The notes: generated from the letters alone by a model not told the origin. A stretch of 36,005 nt of DNA from JADFSZ01 sp022560555 [NCBI: PVC group bacterium] (GCA_022560555.1 JADFSZ010000001.1:1-36005), one strand, 5' to 3'. Positions 25,538-34,480 are shown, counted from the stretch's first letter. Made by a program: numbers and translations.

Positions 25538-26104
25538 TTAGAATTCCTTTTGCGGAATAATCAGTTTTGAGATAACCATATTGCATCTGGCGATACTTGA
25601 ATCCTTTGACTTAGGGCCAATTTGAAAACTTTCAACCGTTAAAAATTTAGTTGAGCTTTCAATGCCATGCATAAATTCCACAACTTGTTCCATTTGGGCT
25701 TCATAATTTATGTTAACTTGAAACTTTTTGGCAATCCCAAGCTCTTTGATTCCCGACGGCTTAATGTCGATTAAATATACCGAAGAACGATTGGCCATCC
25801 CTTCAACTTCTTTTAAGAGTGATGTCATACCCTGCTCCTCTGTGGCCATGCCTACCAGTAATTTCTCATATTTTTTCATTTCTTTTTCGATACGATCTTT
25901 TTGAGCGAGAATCTTTAAGCTTCTCTTAATCTCGGCCTCCTTGGCCGCAATATCCTGATTGTACATACGAAATTTATCGATGAGCGGCTTGACGAGCATA
26001 TTATCAAGAAGCGCGAGCGAGCAAAACAACACAGCTCCGTAGAATACAAGCCTTTCTCTTTTTGAAAGTTTTTTAACGAAATCAACAATAAAATTCAAAT
26101 TCAC
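25538..26104 (-). CDS. gspM: GspM/PilO-like inner-membrane assembly protein
   Basis: This 188-residue bitopic protein has a short cytoplasmic start, one membrane helix at about residues 22-42, a coiled coil at about 45-90, and a ferredoxin-like periplasmic domain. This is the layout of PilO and GspM, which with PilM/PilN or GspL form the inner-membrane platform. The sequence is too divergent to choose firmly between the names. Position decides: it lies 12 bp after the PilM-PilN-like gene. The pair probably links GspE to the periplasmic side. Confidence 0.75.
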   Translation of the reverse strand: MNLNFIVDFVKKLSKRERLVFYGAVLFCSLALLDNMLVKPLIDKFRMYNQDIAAKEAEIKRSLKILAQKDRIEKEMKKYEKLLVGMATEEQGMTSLLKEVEGMANRSSVYLIDIKPSGIKELGIAKKFQVNINYEAQMEQVVEFMHGIESSTKFLTVESFQIGPKSKDSSIARCNMVISKLIIPQKEF

Positions 26105-26116
26105 CGTACGGCTCCT

Positions 26117-27571
26117 TTAATCTGAAACACTCGCCAATAAACAGGATATTTCAAAATCCGTCACATCACGAAGCCCGTCTTTTCTTTTGGCTGTGTATTT
26201 AGTTTTGACATTTTTTAGGAATTCAGATTTTTCCATATGATCAACAAAATAAAACACGGTTGACATCGATCGAGCCGTGCCGCGAATCGAAAATCGCCCC
26301 CGGCTATCATAACGGATAAAATTCAGCTCCAAGTCCGAAGGGATTAATTGATAAATCTCCGTTAAAACTAAAAGAGAATACCCGCGCTTCGATTGATAGT
26401 TCCGTATGAGCGTAATTTTACTAAAGCTGTCTTCAAGTTTTTCTGCCGCTTCATTTATGGGTTTGTATTTGGTTTCCAAATTAGAGATATAAACACTCTT
26501 AAATGCCATATTCGAAAGCAGAACAGAAAAACCCAGGATAAAAATTATAAGAATAAGAATACCTGTTTTGATCATGTCACGGCTGCGCTCTTCAAGTTGA
26601 CGCTGTATTTTTACCTCCTGGGGGATCAAGTTGACTTTAAGATCCTTCCCTGCCGACATGACTCCCATCAGGGCAAGCAAAGAAATCCCTTTCTCTTTTT
26701 CCAGATTTTGAGCCGCGCTTTTTGAAATGTGGAAATACTTTTCATAGGGTAGTATCTTGACGGGAAGAAGAAGGTTGTCCGATATCGTTTCTTCTGCTCC
26801 CACAAACATTTCTACCGCTCCCGTAATGAAAGCCTCCCCGGGACGCTTTCCTATATCTTCAGACAAATACGCCTCCAAAGATTTTTTCAACTCATCCGTA
26901 AAACGCTGCAAAGATTGTTCGCGATTACCGGCCATTTCCACGCATCCCAAAGGGATGTTTCGAATAAAAATTACCTTTGCTTGAGAGACAATCGTAAAAT
27001 CTGTGTGGGTTTCGTCAATATGGATCATATTGATTGGGGTATTGCTTGAGCTTTTGATTTTAAATATTTTTGAGGCACTCCAGGCTAATGATTCCGGAGC
27101 CAAATATACGTTTTCCAATGCTAAGCCCGCATTTTTAAAAATATCGATATATCTTCGAATAATATTTTTCGAGACAATCACCAAAAGCGCTTTTGTATAG
27201 TTTTGTTTGTATACTTCGATGTTGATATAGTCCACAATAATGTCTTCGCGGGAATGAGGGGTATAGCGGCTCGCTTGCAGATTGATAATCTCTTTGATTT
27301 CATCAGGATCAACAGAGGGCAGCTCAATATTTCTTGTAATCACTTGATGACTTGGTACGATCGTCAAGACACCGGCATTACGGGCTTTAGATTCTTCACA
27401 ATACGCTTGTATTTGATGCGCGATATCCTCGTCACTCATGGAGCTGATGTTACACGTGTAAATATCCTGGATGTCATGACGAGAGCTCCCCATATGAATA
27501 AACCGCAATGTATCTCCCGAAAGATCAATTCCGACAAGGGCCGTACTTTTCGTCGCGCTTAGATTAAACAT
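26117..27571 (-). CDS. gspL: GspL-like PilM-PilN fusion protein
   Basis: This 484-residue protein fuses a cytoplasmic actin-like PilM domain (about residues 10-310, starting ALVGIDLSGD), a PilN-like junction (KVNLIPQEV at about 312-320), one membrane helix at about 335-353, and a PilN-type periplasmic domain to the end. The fused arrangement is that of GspL in type II secretion. It should recruit the GspE ATPase to the membrane. The gene lies 3 bp after gspK and 12 bp before the GspM/PilO-like gene, so these are tightly coupled. Confidence 0.85.
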   Translation of the reverse strand: MFNLSATKSTALVGIDLSGDTLRFIHMGSSRHDIQDIYTCNISSMSDEDIAHQIQAYCEESKARNAGVLTIVPSHQVITRNIELPSVDPDEIKEIINLQASRYTPHSREDIIVDYINIEVYKQNYTKALLVIVSKNIIRRYIDIFKNAGLALENVYLAPESLAWSASKIFKIKSSSNTPINMIHIDETHTDFTIVSQAKVIFIRNIPLGCVEMAGNREQSLQRFTDELKKSLEAYLSEDIGKRPGEAFITGAVEMFVGAEETISDNLLLPVKILPYEKYFHISKSAAQNLEKEKGISLLALMGVMSAGKDLKVNLIPQEVKIQRQLEERSRDMIKTGILILIIFILGFSVLLSNMAFKSVYISNLETKYKPINEAAEKLEDSFSKITLIRNYQSKRGYSLLVLTEIYQLIPSDLELNFIRYDSRGRFSIRGTARSMSTVFYFVDHMEKSEFLKNVKTKYTAKRKDGLRDVTDFEISCLLASVSD

Positions 27572-27574
27572 CCC

Positions 27575-28612
27575 TTAGTTCTCCCGCCAAAAAAGTATTT
27601 TTCCTTTGCGATCCGCAACGCATGTAACATCCATTTTTATTTTCTGATTCGCCAAAAAAGCCCGGCATTGAATTTTAAATATTTGAGAATGTGTTTTCAA
27701 TTTCTGATCAGCCACAATACTGATCTTCGCGAGCTCTGAAGGGCTTAAATGCGTTCGCTGACTCAACTGAGGCACAATGCTTGATGGATTTGTAAAAATG
27801 CCGTCATCCGCCGTACCGGGCACCCCATCCTCACCAAAACGAAATGTCATAATTTTGTCGATAATACTCTTATCTAAGCCCAATCCATAAAAAACTTCCC
27901 TCGAGGCCGTGTTCGCGTTAATCTTTCCGTTGCCGTAAATCGTGACATAATTCTTAATAATGTCAACCACATCTTTGTTGACCCCTTTCACTAAATACAA
28001 TTCATCAAAAACTTGAAAAGGAGCGTCTTTCGCTTCGTACGCGAATGCCCCGCTCCGATATTCCCGATCTTCCGCGCTTCCCAGAGGGATGGAGAGCTGG
28101 CTGTCTTCGTCCCGCCAATCTACAATCGCGGCGGCGATTTCTTGAGCTTCTATTTTATCAAAACCAAGGCCGTCTCTCAAAAGTTGGCGCAGAATAATAT
28201 CATCTTCTATATTAATATTGATCTTTCTTTCTTCATCAACAAACCCAAATCGAGTTATCAGTTCATTTGACACAATATCACGGTCCACATAGGATATCTC
28301 ACAAAAGCCATCTCCAATAGGCATCTTTTTAAAAACAGCTTCTGTGTCAAACCAATACTCGCCTAAAGATGTGTACTCAATAAACTCATCCTCTCCGGGA
28401 ATAATCATTGTGATTGCTTTTTTAACACCGGCTTCCGCGATAGAACGGAGCTTTCCTCTCTCATTTATTCGGGTGGCCAATGTAAGCTTTTGACGAACGG
28501 TAACACTGGTTATAATCGCAAAAGTGGACAACATCAACAGTGTCCATAAGGTCAAAATAAGGATACTTCCCTGAACTCTACCCTCCCGAAAGGATGCTAA
28601 CTGTTTTCGCAT
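27575..28612 (-). CDS. gspK: Minor pseudopilin GspK
   Basis: GspK caps the tip of the type II pseudopilus. The protein has a prepilin leader ending VQG before SILILTLWTLLML. As usual for GspK, the fifth mature residue is not Glu. The large globular part contains NIN and VDWRDED stretches and a helix-hairpin-helix region ending KINANTASREV, all GspK features, plus the acidic GEDGVPGTADDG loop. The start is uncertain: ATG 28612 gives a 15-residue leader, ATG 28636 adds eight residues, and neither has a clear ribosome site. It overlaps gspJ by 35 bp. Confidence 0.88.
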   Translation of the reverse strand: MRKQLASFREGRVQGSILILTLWTLLMLSTFAIITSVTVRQKLTLATRINERGKLRSIAEAGVKKAITMIIPGEDEFIEYTSLGEYWFDTEAVFKKMPIGDGFCEISYVDRDIVSNELITRFGFVDEERKININIEDDIILRQLLRDGLGFDKIEAQEIAAAIVDWRDEDSQLSIPLGSAEDREYRSGAFAYEAKDAPFQVFDELYLVKGVNKDVVDIIKNYVTIYGNGKINANTASREVFYGLGLDKSIIDKIMTFRFGEDGVPGTADDGIFTNPSSIVPQLSQRTHLSPSELAKISIVADQKLKTHSQIFKIQCRAFLANQKIKMDVTCVADRKGKILFWREN

Positions 28613-29168
28613 AACGTATCTTTTTTGTTCCGTCATTAATGATGAGCTTCAAGCGCACGGCTAAAGGCATTTTCTCTTCACTCCAGCGTTCCAGCCACAC
28701 ATAATTATTTGTCTCAGTATCGTATTTATAGTATTCAAAAGAGGCGGCTTCAATGTTTTCTAATTCGGATGATATTTCCCCGTCTTTGCCGCGGTATAAC
28801 ATGGAAATATCCTTAAATGCCCTTGTTAAGGTTTTATTCCGCGCGTCATACGTGTAACTGACTTGGCCGATGGTTTTTACCTCAAACTCTTTTGTGTAAA
28901 CAATTGTTGGACATTCAAATAACGTTTTTTGGCCGACAAATTGAATACTTGAATATGCATAGCTGTTTCGAATGTCTTCGGAATATCTTTCTAAAAAAAT
29001 GTTGGCATTTTCTAGAGAGACCTCGTTTTGAACTCGGCCCCAGATCATAATCCCCTTAGAAAGCGTTGTGTAAATGACAACACTCACAACCCCCAACAGG
29101 GATACGACTAAAAGAAGCTCGATGAGCGTCAGGCCTTTAGAATTCCGGACTTTCTTGATAATACGCAT
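28578..29168 (-). CDS. gspJ: Minor pseudopilin GspJ
   Basis: This 196-residue protein has a type IV prepilin leader of 12 residues (cleavage after KG) and the mature start LTLIE with Glu5, followed by a hydrophobic helix of about 20 residues and a globular domain. Size and position between the gspI-like and gspK genes point to GspJ, a tip pseudopilin that binds GspI and GspK. The 5' end overlaps gspI by 32 bp and the 3' end overlaps gspK. Confidence 0.82.
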   Translation of the reverse strand: MRIIKKVRNSKGLTLIELLLVVSLLGVVSVVIYTTLSKGIMIWGRVQNEVSLENANIFLERYSEDIRNSYAYSSIQFVGQKTLFECPTIVYTKEFEVKTIGQVSYTYDARNKTLTRAFKDISMLYRGKDGEISSELENIEAASFEYYKYDTETNNYVWLERWSEEKMPLAVRLKLIINDGTKKIRYAKTVSILSGG

Positions 29169-29571
29169 AAGCTGTTCTTTCTATGTGAAATTCTCTTGTC
29201 TGGTTTTGACGCTCCCGATTTATATAAAATGAAACTTGAAATAGTAATTTTTTTCTGTCTTTGAGCTTATAATTAAGATTCCACGGATACTTGTCAACAC
29301 CAACAATAAGCGTACCGCTTGTGCGCATCTGAGGCCCCAGACTGCCATATCTCATAAGCTGGTTTTGGGCTTCCCAAATTTTCTCATCCACCCAGGGCAT
29401 AACGTTCAGGTAGTCTTTATAGTGACTTAAAAGATCTATATTCACAAAAAATGTTTGAAAGATGGAAACAATCCCCATAGACAATATGGAAACGGCAACC
29501 AGTATTTCGACTAAAGTAAAACCGCTTTTTCGCCCATCTTTTTTTCTAGTCCTTCCAATTCCGCACATCAT
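29137..29571 (-). CDS. gspI: Minor pseudopilin GspI (PilV-like)
   Basis: This protein of about 144 residues has a prepilin leader ending KSG before FTLVEILVAVSIL, with Glu5 present, and a small globular domain. GspI nucleates the pseudopilus tip. ATG 29571 is preferred over the frame's first ATG (29592) because GAGGAAAG lies about 6 bases upstream. This start overlaps the gspG end by 26 bp. PilV is an alternative family name, but the G-I-J-K order supports GspI. Confidence 0.82.
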   Translation of the reverse strand: MMCGIGRTRKKDGRKSGFTLVEILVAVSILSMGIVSIFQTFFVNIDLLSHYKDYLNVMPWVDEKIWEAQNQLMRYGSLGPQMRTSGTLIVGVDKYPWNLNYKLKDRKKLLFQVSFYINRERQNQTREFHIERTAYAYYQESPEF

Positions 29572-30061
29572 CGTCACTTTCCTCAATACCATCTTTGCCT
29601 ATGGAATAGAGATCATAATCCTTGCGATGATCTCCCGGGCTTTTATACTGATACGGACGCCCCCAGGGGTCGGTAATGTCTGTTTCTAAATAGGGACCGT
29701 GCCAGTTGGAGGCAGAGGCGGTTTTGCTAAGGAGGGCGCTTAAGCCTTCTGATGTAGACGGAAACGCTCCGTTATCCAGTTCATAGAGTTTGAGCGCTGT
29801 CGCAATATTAGCCTTAATGTCGGCTTCAGCAATAGTCACACGGGCCTGCTCGCTGCGCCCGGTGAGACGGGGCATCACCATCGCGGCTAAAGCACCGATG
29901 ATAATTACAACGAGCAAAAGCTCAACAAGGGTAAAACCCTGTTGATGGCGAAAGCCATTAACAGATCGGAGTTTTGATTTTTGCTTCACAGTATGCTTTC
30001 GATTTTGTCTTACATCTGTCGACTGTTGACTGTCGACTATTGACCCAAAAATATTTGTCAT
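29546..30061 (-). CDS. gspG: Major pseudopilin GspG with extended leader
   Basis: GspG polymerises into the pseudopilus that pushes substrates through the outer membrane. After the cleavage site (QQG) the mature start FTLVELLLVV has Glu5. The C-terminal part shows the GspG hallmarks DPWGRPYQY and YDLYSIGKDG. The ATG at 30061 has an excellent site (AAGGAG about 9 bases upstream), giving a 171-residue protein whose leader is 42 residues. That is much longer than the usual 5-10. Residues about 7-16 of the leader are encoded by a 7-bp tandem repeat. No later Met precedes the cleavage site. Confidence 0.93.
   Translation of the reverse strand: MTNIFGSIVDSQQSTDVRQNRKHTVKQKSKLRSVNGFRHQQGFTLVELLLVVIIIGALAAMVMPRLTGRSEQARVTIAEADIKANIATALKLYELDNGAFPSTSEGLSALLSKTASASNWHGPYLETDITDPWGRPYQYKSPGDHRKDYDLYSIGKDGIEESDDDVRNWKD
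30016..30043 (-). repeat. 7-bp tandem repeat translated in the gspG leader
   Basis: Four 7-bp units on the plus strand (CTGTCGA type, neighbours 5-6 of 7 identical) lie inside the start of gspG. Four units add 28 bp, which is not a multiple of three, so gain or loss of one unit would shift the frame. Confidence 0.75.
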
Positions 30062-30075
30062 TTCGTTTTCTCCTT

Positions 30076-30990
30076 TTACGAGCTTAATTTTTCTTCTAAA
30101 TACTCCCGCCATCGTTCTTCAAATTCATCCAAATTTTTCATTTTATTCGGGTACGCACTTTGAAGAGCCTCCTCGAGTTTTTTGCCGTCCCGCAGCTCAC
30201 GGCAAAACTGGGTAAATCTTTTTGCGCCGAACCGATCGATCATAAAGTTAATCATAGCCACGGATTCCAAATAATATGTTTTGACGAGACTCTCAACATC
30301 CAGGAAAAGGGCCGCCATTTTACCTTCCCGCGTTTTCGTGGCTCGAATATATATCCGATCCATATCCTTCAAAAGGCGAATATCGAGTTTCATCATGTCT
30401 TCAATACTGAGAAGTTTGTCCTCTTTATAATATTCCATGGCTGTTTGGCTCATGTATTCTCTCTTGGATTCTTCCGCCCATTGCGCCACTCCTTCATCCA
30501 GCCAGAGAGGAATCTCCCCTTTAAATCCCACAAAATCACGGAAAATCAAATGCGCCATTTCATGAGGCAGCAAGGATTCCACAAACCCTTCTCCCCAGGC
30601 ATAGCTGACGATTTGTTTGTGCGTATAATCAGCCATGCCATGCGACCATTCAGGCTGATCGGTCGCTTGAATAAAGGCCTTATGATCGGCAAAGATATAA
30701 ATCGGAACACGGTTATCCCATGTCCAAAAACCCGAATATCTCGGATAACCGAGTCCTTGAGCGATCCGCACATAATATTTTTCGGCTTTATCAAGTACGT
30801 TCTTGGCAAACTTGTCGTCATCCGTATAATATACAAAAAAATGTTCCCCGCTCACTTTCTTCCAGTCATAATTATCCAGGCTGACACGAATAGCTCCTTT
30901 CTGCCCGGCAAAGAGATCGCTCGTGTGGCCCAGGGCTAACAACAAAGCGCCCGCAATCCATATACTTTTCAATTGATGCATATGTTTCAT
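30076..30990 (-). CDS. Secreted peptidase MA-like metalloprotease
   Basis: This 304-residue protein has an N-terminal signal peptide (hydrophobic WIAGALLLALG, likely cleavage near FAGQ) and a gluzincin-type core: HEMAH at residues 143-147, with H143 and H147 as zinc ligands and E144 as catalytic base, and the third ligand E166 in LWLDEGVAQW. This matches the peptidase MA-like group. It sits inside the secretion operon between gspF and gspG, with 14 bp to the gspG start. It could be a substrate, a pseudopilin or secretin quality-control protease, or an assembly factor. Confidence 0.85.
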   Translation of the reverse strand: MKHMHQLKSIWIAGALLLALGHTSDLFAGQKGAIRVSLDNYDWKKVSGEHFFVYYTDDDKFAKNVLDKAEKYYVRIAQGLGYPRYSGFWTWDNRVPIYIFADHKAFIQATDQPEWSHGMADYTHKQIVSYAWGEGFVESLLPHEMAHLIFRDFVGFKGEIPLWLDEGVAQWAEESKREYMSQTAMEYYKEDKLLSIEDMMKLDIRLLKDMDRIYIRATKTREGKMAALFLDVESLVKTYYLESVAMINFMIDRFGAKRFTQFCRELRDGKKLEEALQSAYPNKMKNLDEFEERWREYLEEKLSS

Positions 30991-31025
30991 TCACGTTCAC
31001 TAAATTGCATGTAAACGGTTCACAG

Positions 31026-31067
31026 TTTTCGATTTTCAGTTTTTGGTTTTCGGTTATCGGTCAACGA
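31026..31067 (-). repeat. 7-bp tandem repeat between gspF and the peptidase gene
   Basis: Five clear plus-strand units (31026-31060, TTTTCGA to TTATCGG, neighbours 5-6 of 7 identical) and a weaker sixth lie directly after the gspF stop. The array makes up about half of the gap before the peptidase gene. Confidence 0.75.
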
Positions 31068-31068
31068 A

Positions 31069-32280
31069 CTACATATTGATTTCAAATATTGGCAAAAGCA
31101 TCGCCATGACTATAAAACCCACTATGAGGCCCATGAAAAGGATAATGAGAGGCTCCATGAGATTGGCTAATATGCGTGACACCTCATCCGTATCGCGCTC
31201 ATAACTTGAGGCCACCTCACTTAAGGCTTCATCCAAAGATCCGGTCTCTTCACCTACAATAAGGAGATTGGTCATAAAAAGAGGAAAAACTTTGACGTCT
31301 TTGAGGCTTTCACCAAGAGGACTGCCGCGTTCCAATTGTTCATAACTCGTTTTTAGCGCGTTTTTCAGAACCTCATTTTTGAGAACCGGTATTGACACAT
31401 CGAGCGCCTTGAGAATCGTGATTCCGTTTCGAATCAAAATCTCAAGTGTCCGCGCAAAACGTGATATCTCGGATTTGAGAATAAATTCTCCGTAAATCGG
31501 AAGTTTTAGTTGGAATCGGCCGAAAGAAAGTTTTCCTGATTCTGTTTTAAGGCTCCGGCTAATGACCATACCGAGAAACACACAAGCAATAAGTATCCAA
31601 AGCCACCAGTCTTGGAGAAAAGTGCTGATGTCAATCAAAATTCTTGTCGGCATCGGGAGCTCTTGTCCCGTCCGGATAAACATCTCGGCCAATTTCGGCA
31701 CAACATAGCTCAACATAAAAATGACGGTTCCGAGTCCAACAAACGCCATCAGCGAGGGATAAACCATCGCCATCCGTAAACGAGCCATCAAAGCATGCTG
31801 TTTTTCCCGGTAATCTGAGATACGCATTAAGGCTTCAGGAAGAGATCCGCTGTTTTCTCCGGCATGAACAATCGAGATATACAAGGATGGGAAAACCTTC
31901 GGATACTTTTCTAAGGCCGAAGAAAAGGTTCCTCCGTCTTCAACAATGTCATGAATATCATTCAGCATAAAATTGAGACTTGCCTTGTCCGCCTGCTCGG
32001 CAATAATGGATAAGGCCCTGAGAATGGGGACCCCGGACTTAAGAAGGCTGGCCATCTGACGGCTAAAAAGCGTAATCTGCCTGTGTTTAATCCTTCCCGG
32101 CTTGATTTTGCTGATTTCTTTCGGAGGCTGAGTTTTGTTCTCTTCTTTTTTTTCCAGCTTAATGGGAAGCAAGCCAAGAGCGTTAATTTTTTCTACGGCA
32201 TCCTGCTCGTTATCGGCCTCGATTTGTCCGTCAATAACGTTTTGGGTATCTTTTTTCGCGCGGTAATGAAAAGTAACCAT
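31069..32280 (-). CDS. gspF: Type II secretion inner-membrane protein GspF
   Basis: GspF is the polytopic platform protein of the machine. The 403-residue protein has an N-terminal cytoplasmic domain (FHYRAKK, with a typical G-x-I-E-A-D-x-x-x-A stretch) and two T2SF repeats at about residues 70-195 and 275-395, each with GENSGSLPEAL- or GEETGSLDEAL-type motifs. Three membrane helices lie near 170-195, 225-245 and 375-397. The length is standard. The start is 1 bp after the gspE stop, so the two are translationally linked. Confidence 0.96.
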   Translation of the reverse strand: MVTFHYRAKKDTQNVIDGQIEADNEQDAVEKINALGLLPIKLEKKEENKTQPPKEISKIKPGRIKHRQITLFSRQMASLLKSGVPILRALSIIAEQADKASLNFMLNDIHDIVEDGGTFSSALEKYPKVFPSLYISIVHAGENSGSLPEALMRISDYREKQHALMARLRMAMVYPSLMAFVGLGTVIFMLSYVVPKLAEMFIRTGQELPMPTRILIDISTFLQDWWLWILIACVFLGMVISRSLKTESGKLSFGRFQLKLPIYGEFILKSEISRFARTLEILIRNGITILKALDVSIPVLKNEVLKNALKTSYEQLERGSPLGESLKDVKVFPLFMTNLLIVGEETGSLDEALSEVASSYERDTDEVSRILANLMEPLIILFMGLIVGFIVMAMLLPIFEINM

Positions 32281-32281
32281 A

Positions 32282-34465
32282 TCACTCGTTCAGATCGGAA
32301 TCAATATACCGATTCAATTTTGCTCTGTCAGCACTTGCAATATCTAAATAACAAACGGCAATATCATACGTTTTGTTCGAAACATCTTCATCAACACGAA
32401 CAGCTTTCGCGAGACAGACAATAGGATTTTCGTCACCTTCCAATTCAACCTTAAGATCCAGTAAAGAACCGATCGCAACGGGTTTATGTGCCACAAACAA
32501 AATCCCTCCAGCAGATACATTTTTTGTGACCGCTAACTGCTCAGGCTTAAACACCCCTTTAATCAATTCGTCATGAGATTTGTAAACTTTGTAAGAAATA
32601 TTCAGGTTCCGGGCCAATCTAGAATAATTACGCCGCCCCTGAACATTTTCGCTTGATTCATCGCTAAGGGTACTAGGCGGTGGAGATCCCTTGGTCGGCC
32701 TCGTTCCTGTTGCAATGGCTGTTCTCACAGGCACCCCGGGATCCACTATGGGTGTAACCTGCATGATTTCTTCCGCAGTTGTGACACCTTGGACAACTTT
32801 CTGCCAACCGTCTTGTCTTAAAACACGCATACCTTTTTGGATGGCAACACGTTTGATATGGCTGGACGATGTTTTTTTAATAATCAAATCTTTGATTTCA
32901 TCATCCACAAGCAATATCTCGTAGATCGCTACACGGCCAAAAAAACCAGTAAAATTGCAATTGGGGCACCCTTTCCCTCGATAAATTTTCATATTCGCGT
33001 CTTTCAGCCCTAAATCCCGGGCCAGGGTTTCTTTGAGTTCTTTCGGTGTGATTTTGTCTTCATATTTACAATCGGAACAGATCATACGTATCAGTCTTTG
33101 AGCGATAAAGGCTTCCACGCTTGAGGCTACGAGATAGGGCTCCACGCCGATGTCCACAAGACGCGTAATACCGCTCGACGCGTCATTCGTATGAAGAGTG
33201 GAAAATATCAGATGTCCCGTCAAAGCCACGCGAATAGCGATGGAAGCCGTCTCAAGGTCTCTCACTTCGCCCACCATGATCACATCGGGGTCATGCCGCA
33301 AGATACTTCTCAGCCCCCGCGCGAAATCAAGTCCGATTTCAGACATAACCTGCATCTGTGTAATCCCCTTCATTTCATATTCCACGGGATCCTCGATGGT
33401 GATAATTTTACGTTCTCTTGTGTTAATGCGATTCAAACAGGAATAAAGAGTGGTTGTTTTTCCGCTTCCCGTGGGGCCCGTGAGAAATACAATGCCGTGG
33501 GGTTTTTGTATCAGGCTTTCAAAGACTCTTAATTCCGCCATGGCTAGACCCAGCTTTTCCAAACTGAACAGACGACTGCTCGGCAACATTCTCACGACGA
33601 CACTCTCTCCGAAAGGCGTGGGAACAGTGGAGATACGCAAGTCCAAAACATCGTCCTGAACTTTCACCATGGCGCGTCCATCTTGCGGCAATCGCCTCTC
33701 AACAATGTTCAAGCTGGACATAATTTTAATGCGTGAAATAATCGCGTTAATATTTTTTTTGACGCCGGGTGAAATATTTGTCTCATAAAGAAGCCCGTCG
33801 ATACGGTACCTTAAAGATACACCGCCGCGAAACGGCTCAATATGAATATCCGTCGCGCGTTTACGCCATCCTTCTAAAATGATTTGATTCACGAGCTTGA
33901 TAACAGACTCATCATCAGCTAGATCCTCTAAATCCGTAAGCTCGTCTTTCTCTTGTGCCTTTGAGTCCTTTTTCGAGGCAGTCTCCGCAACGACTGACAT
34001 TCTGTCCAAGGTTTCAGCCCCTAAACCATAACTTCTTTTCAATGCTTCCATCATATCTTTTGTCGATGTTAAAACAAACGCGACTTCATAACCGAGCTGC
34101 GTGCGTATCTCATCCTGGGTCTTCAGATCCATGGGGGCATTCACAGCAACAGTCAACGTTCGTCCTTTAATACGCATCGGTAAAAAACGATAGTATGTTG
34201 CGATTTTGACGGGAACAATATCCAGGACTTTCTGGTCTACCTCGGCATTGCGGACATCAACAATTTCAAGCCCAAGCGTATCGGAAAGAACCTGTAAAAT
34301 ATCCGTTTCTTTAATCACTGATTTACTGATAAGGACCTGCTGCAGCGTTGCACCTGATTGACCAATTTCTTTAAGTAAAGGCTCGAGCTTCTCTTTGGAC
34401 AACATGCCTTTTTGCATCAAAGCTTCTAAGAGGACTGTGTCATGTTTTTTCGTGCTTGGCATCAT
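32282..34465 (-). CDS. gspE: GspE ATPase with C-terminal PilZ domain
   Basis: This 727-residue protein is the cytoplasmic secretion motor. The N-terminal GspE_N/MshEN-like domain spans about residues 10-145. The ATPase core has Walker A GPTGSGKTT (330-338), Asp box IEDPVEYE (357-364), Walker B DPDVIMVGEVRD (392-403), His box STLHTND (422-428) and the zinc cysteines C463, C466, C500 and C503. After a Pro/Ser/Thr-rich linker (about 575-608) there is a PilZ-like domain with R612-x3-R616 and N649-V-S-A-G-G654, the c-di-GMP-binding signatures. Normal GspE ends near residue 570, so this is a fusion. The N-terminal MshEN arginine position is changed, so that domain may not bind nucleotide. Confidence 0.95.
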   Translation of the reverse strand: MMPSTKKHDTVLLEALMQKGMLSKEKLEPLLKEIGQSGATLQQVLISKSVIKETDILQVLSDTLGLEIVDVRNAEVDQKVLDIVPVKIATYYRFLPMRIKGRTLTVAVNAPMDLKTQDEIRTQLGYEVAFVLTSTKDMMEALKRSYGLGAETLDRMSVVAETASKKDSKAQEKDELTDLEDLADDESVIKLVNQIILEGWRKRATDIHIEPFRGGVSLRYRIDGLLYETNISPGVKKNINAIISRIKIMSSLNIVERRLPQDGRAMVKVQDDVLDLRISTVPTPFGESVVVRMLPSSRLFSLEKLGLAMAELRVFESLIQKPHGIVFLTGPTGSGKTTTLYSCLNRINTRERKIITIEDPVEYEMKGITQMQVMSEIGLDFARGLRSILRHDPDVIMVGEVRDLETASIAIRVALTGHLIFSTLHTNDASSGITRLVDIGVEPYLVASSVEAFIAQRLIRMICSDCKYEDKITPKELKETLARDLGLKDANMKIYRGKGCPNCNFTGFFGRVAIYEILLVDDEIKDLIIKKTSSSHIKRVAIQKGMRVLRQDGWQKVVQGVTTAEEIMQVTPIVDPGVPVRTAIATGTRPTKGSPPPSTLSDESSENVQGRRNYSRLARNLNISYKVYKSHDELIKGVFKPEQLAVTKNVSAGGILFVAHKPVAIGSLLDLKVELEGDENPIVCLAKAVRVDEDVSNKTYDIAVCYLDIASADRAKLNRYIDSDLNE

Positions 34466-34480
34466 TAAGCTCTTTACTGT

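Noticed and set aside
30160-30939. Open frame of 259 codons on the plus strand
   Set aside because: It is antisense to the HExxH peptidase gene, which has clear motifs and a signal peptide, and the antisense translation has no family features.
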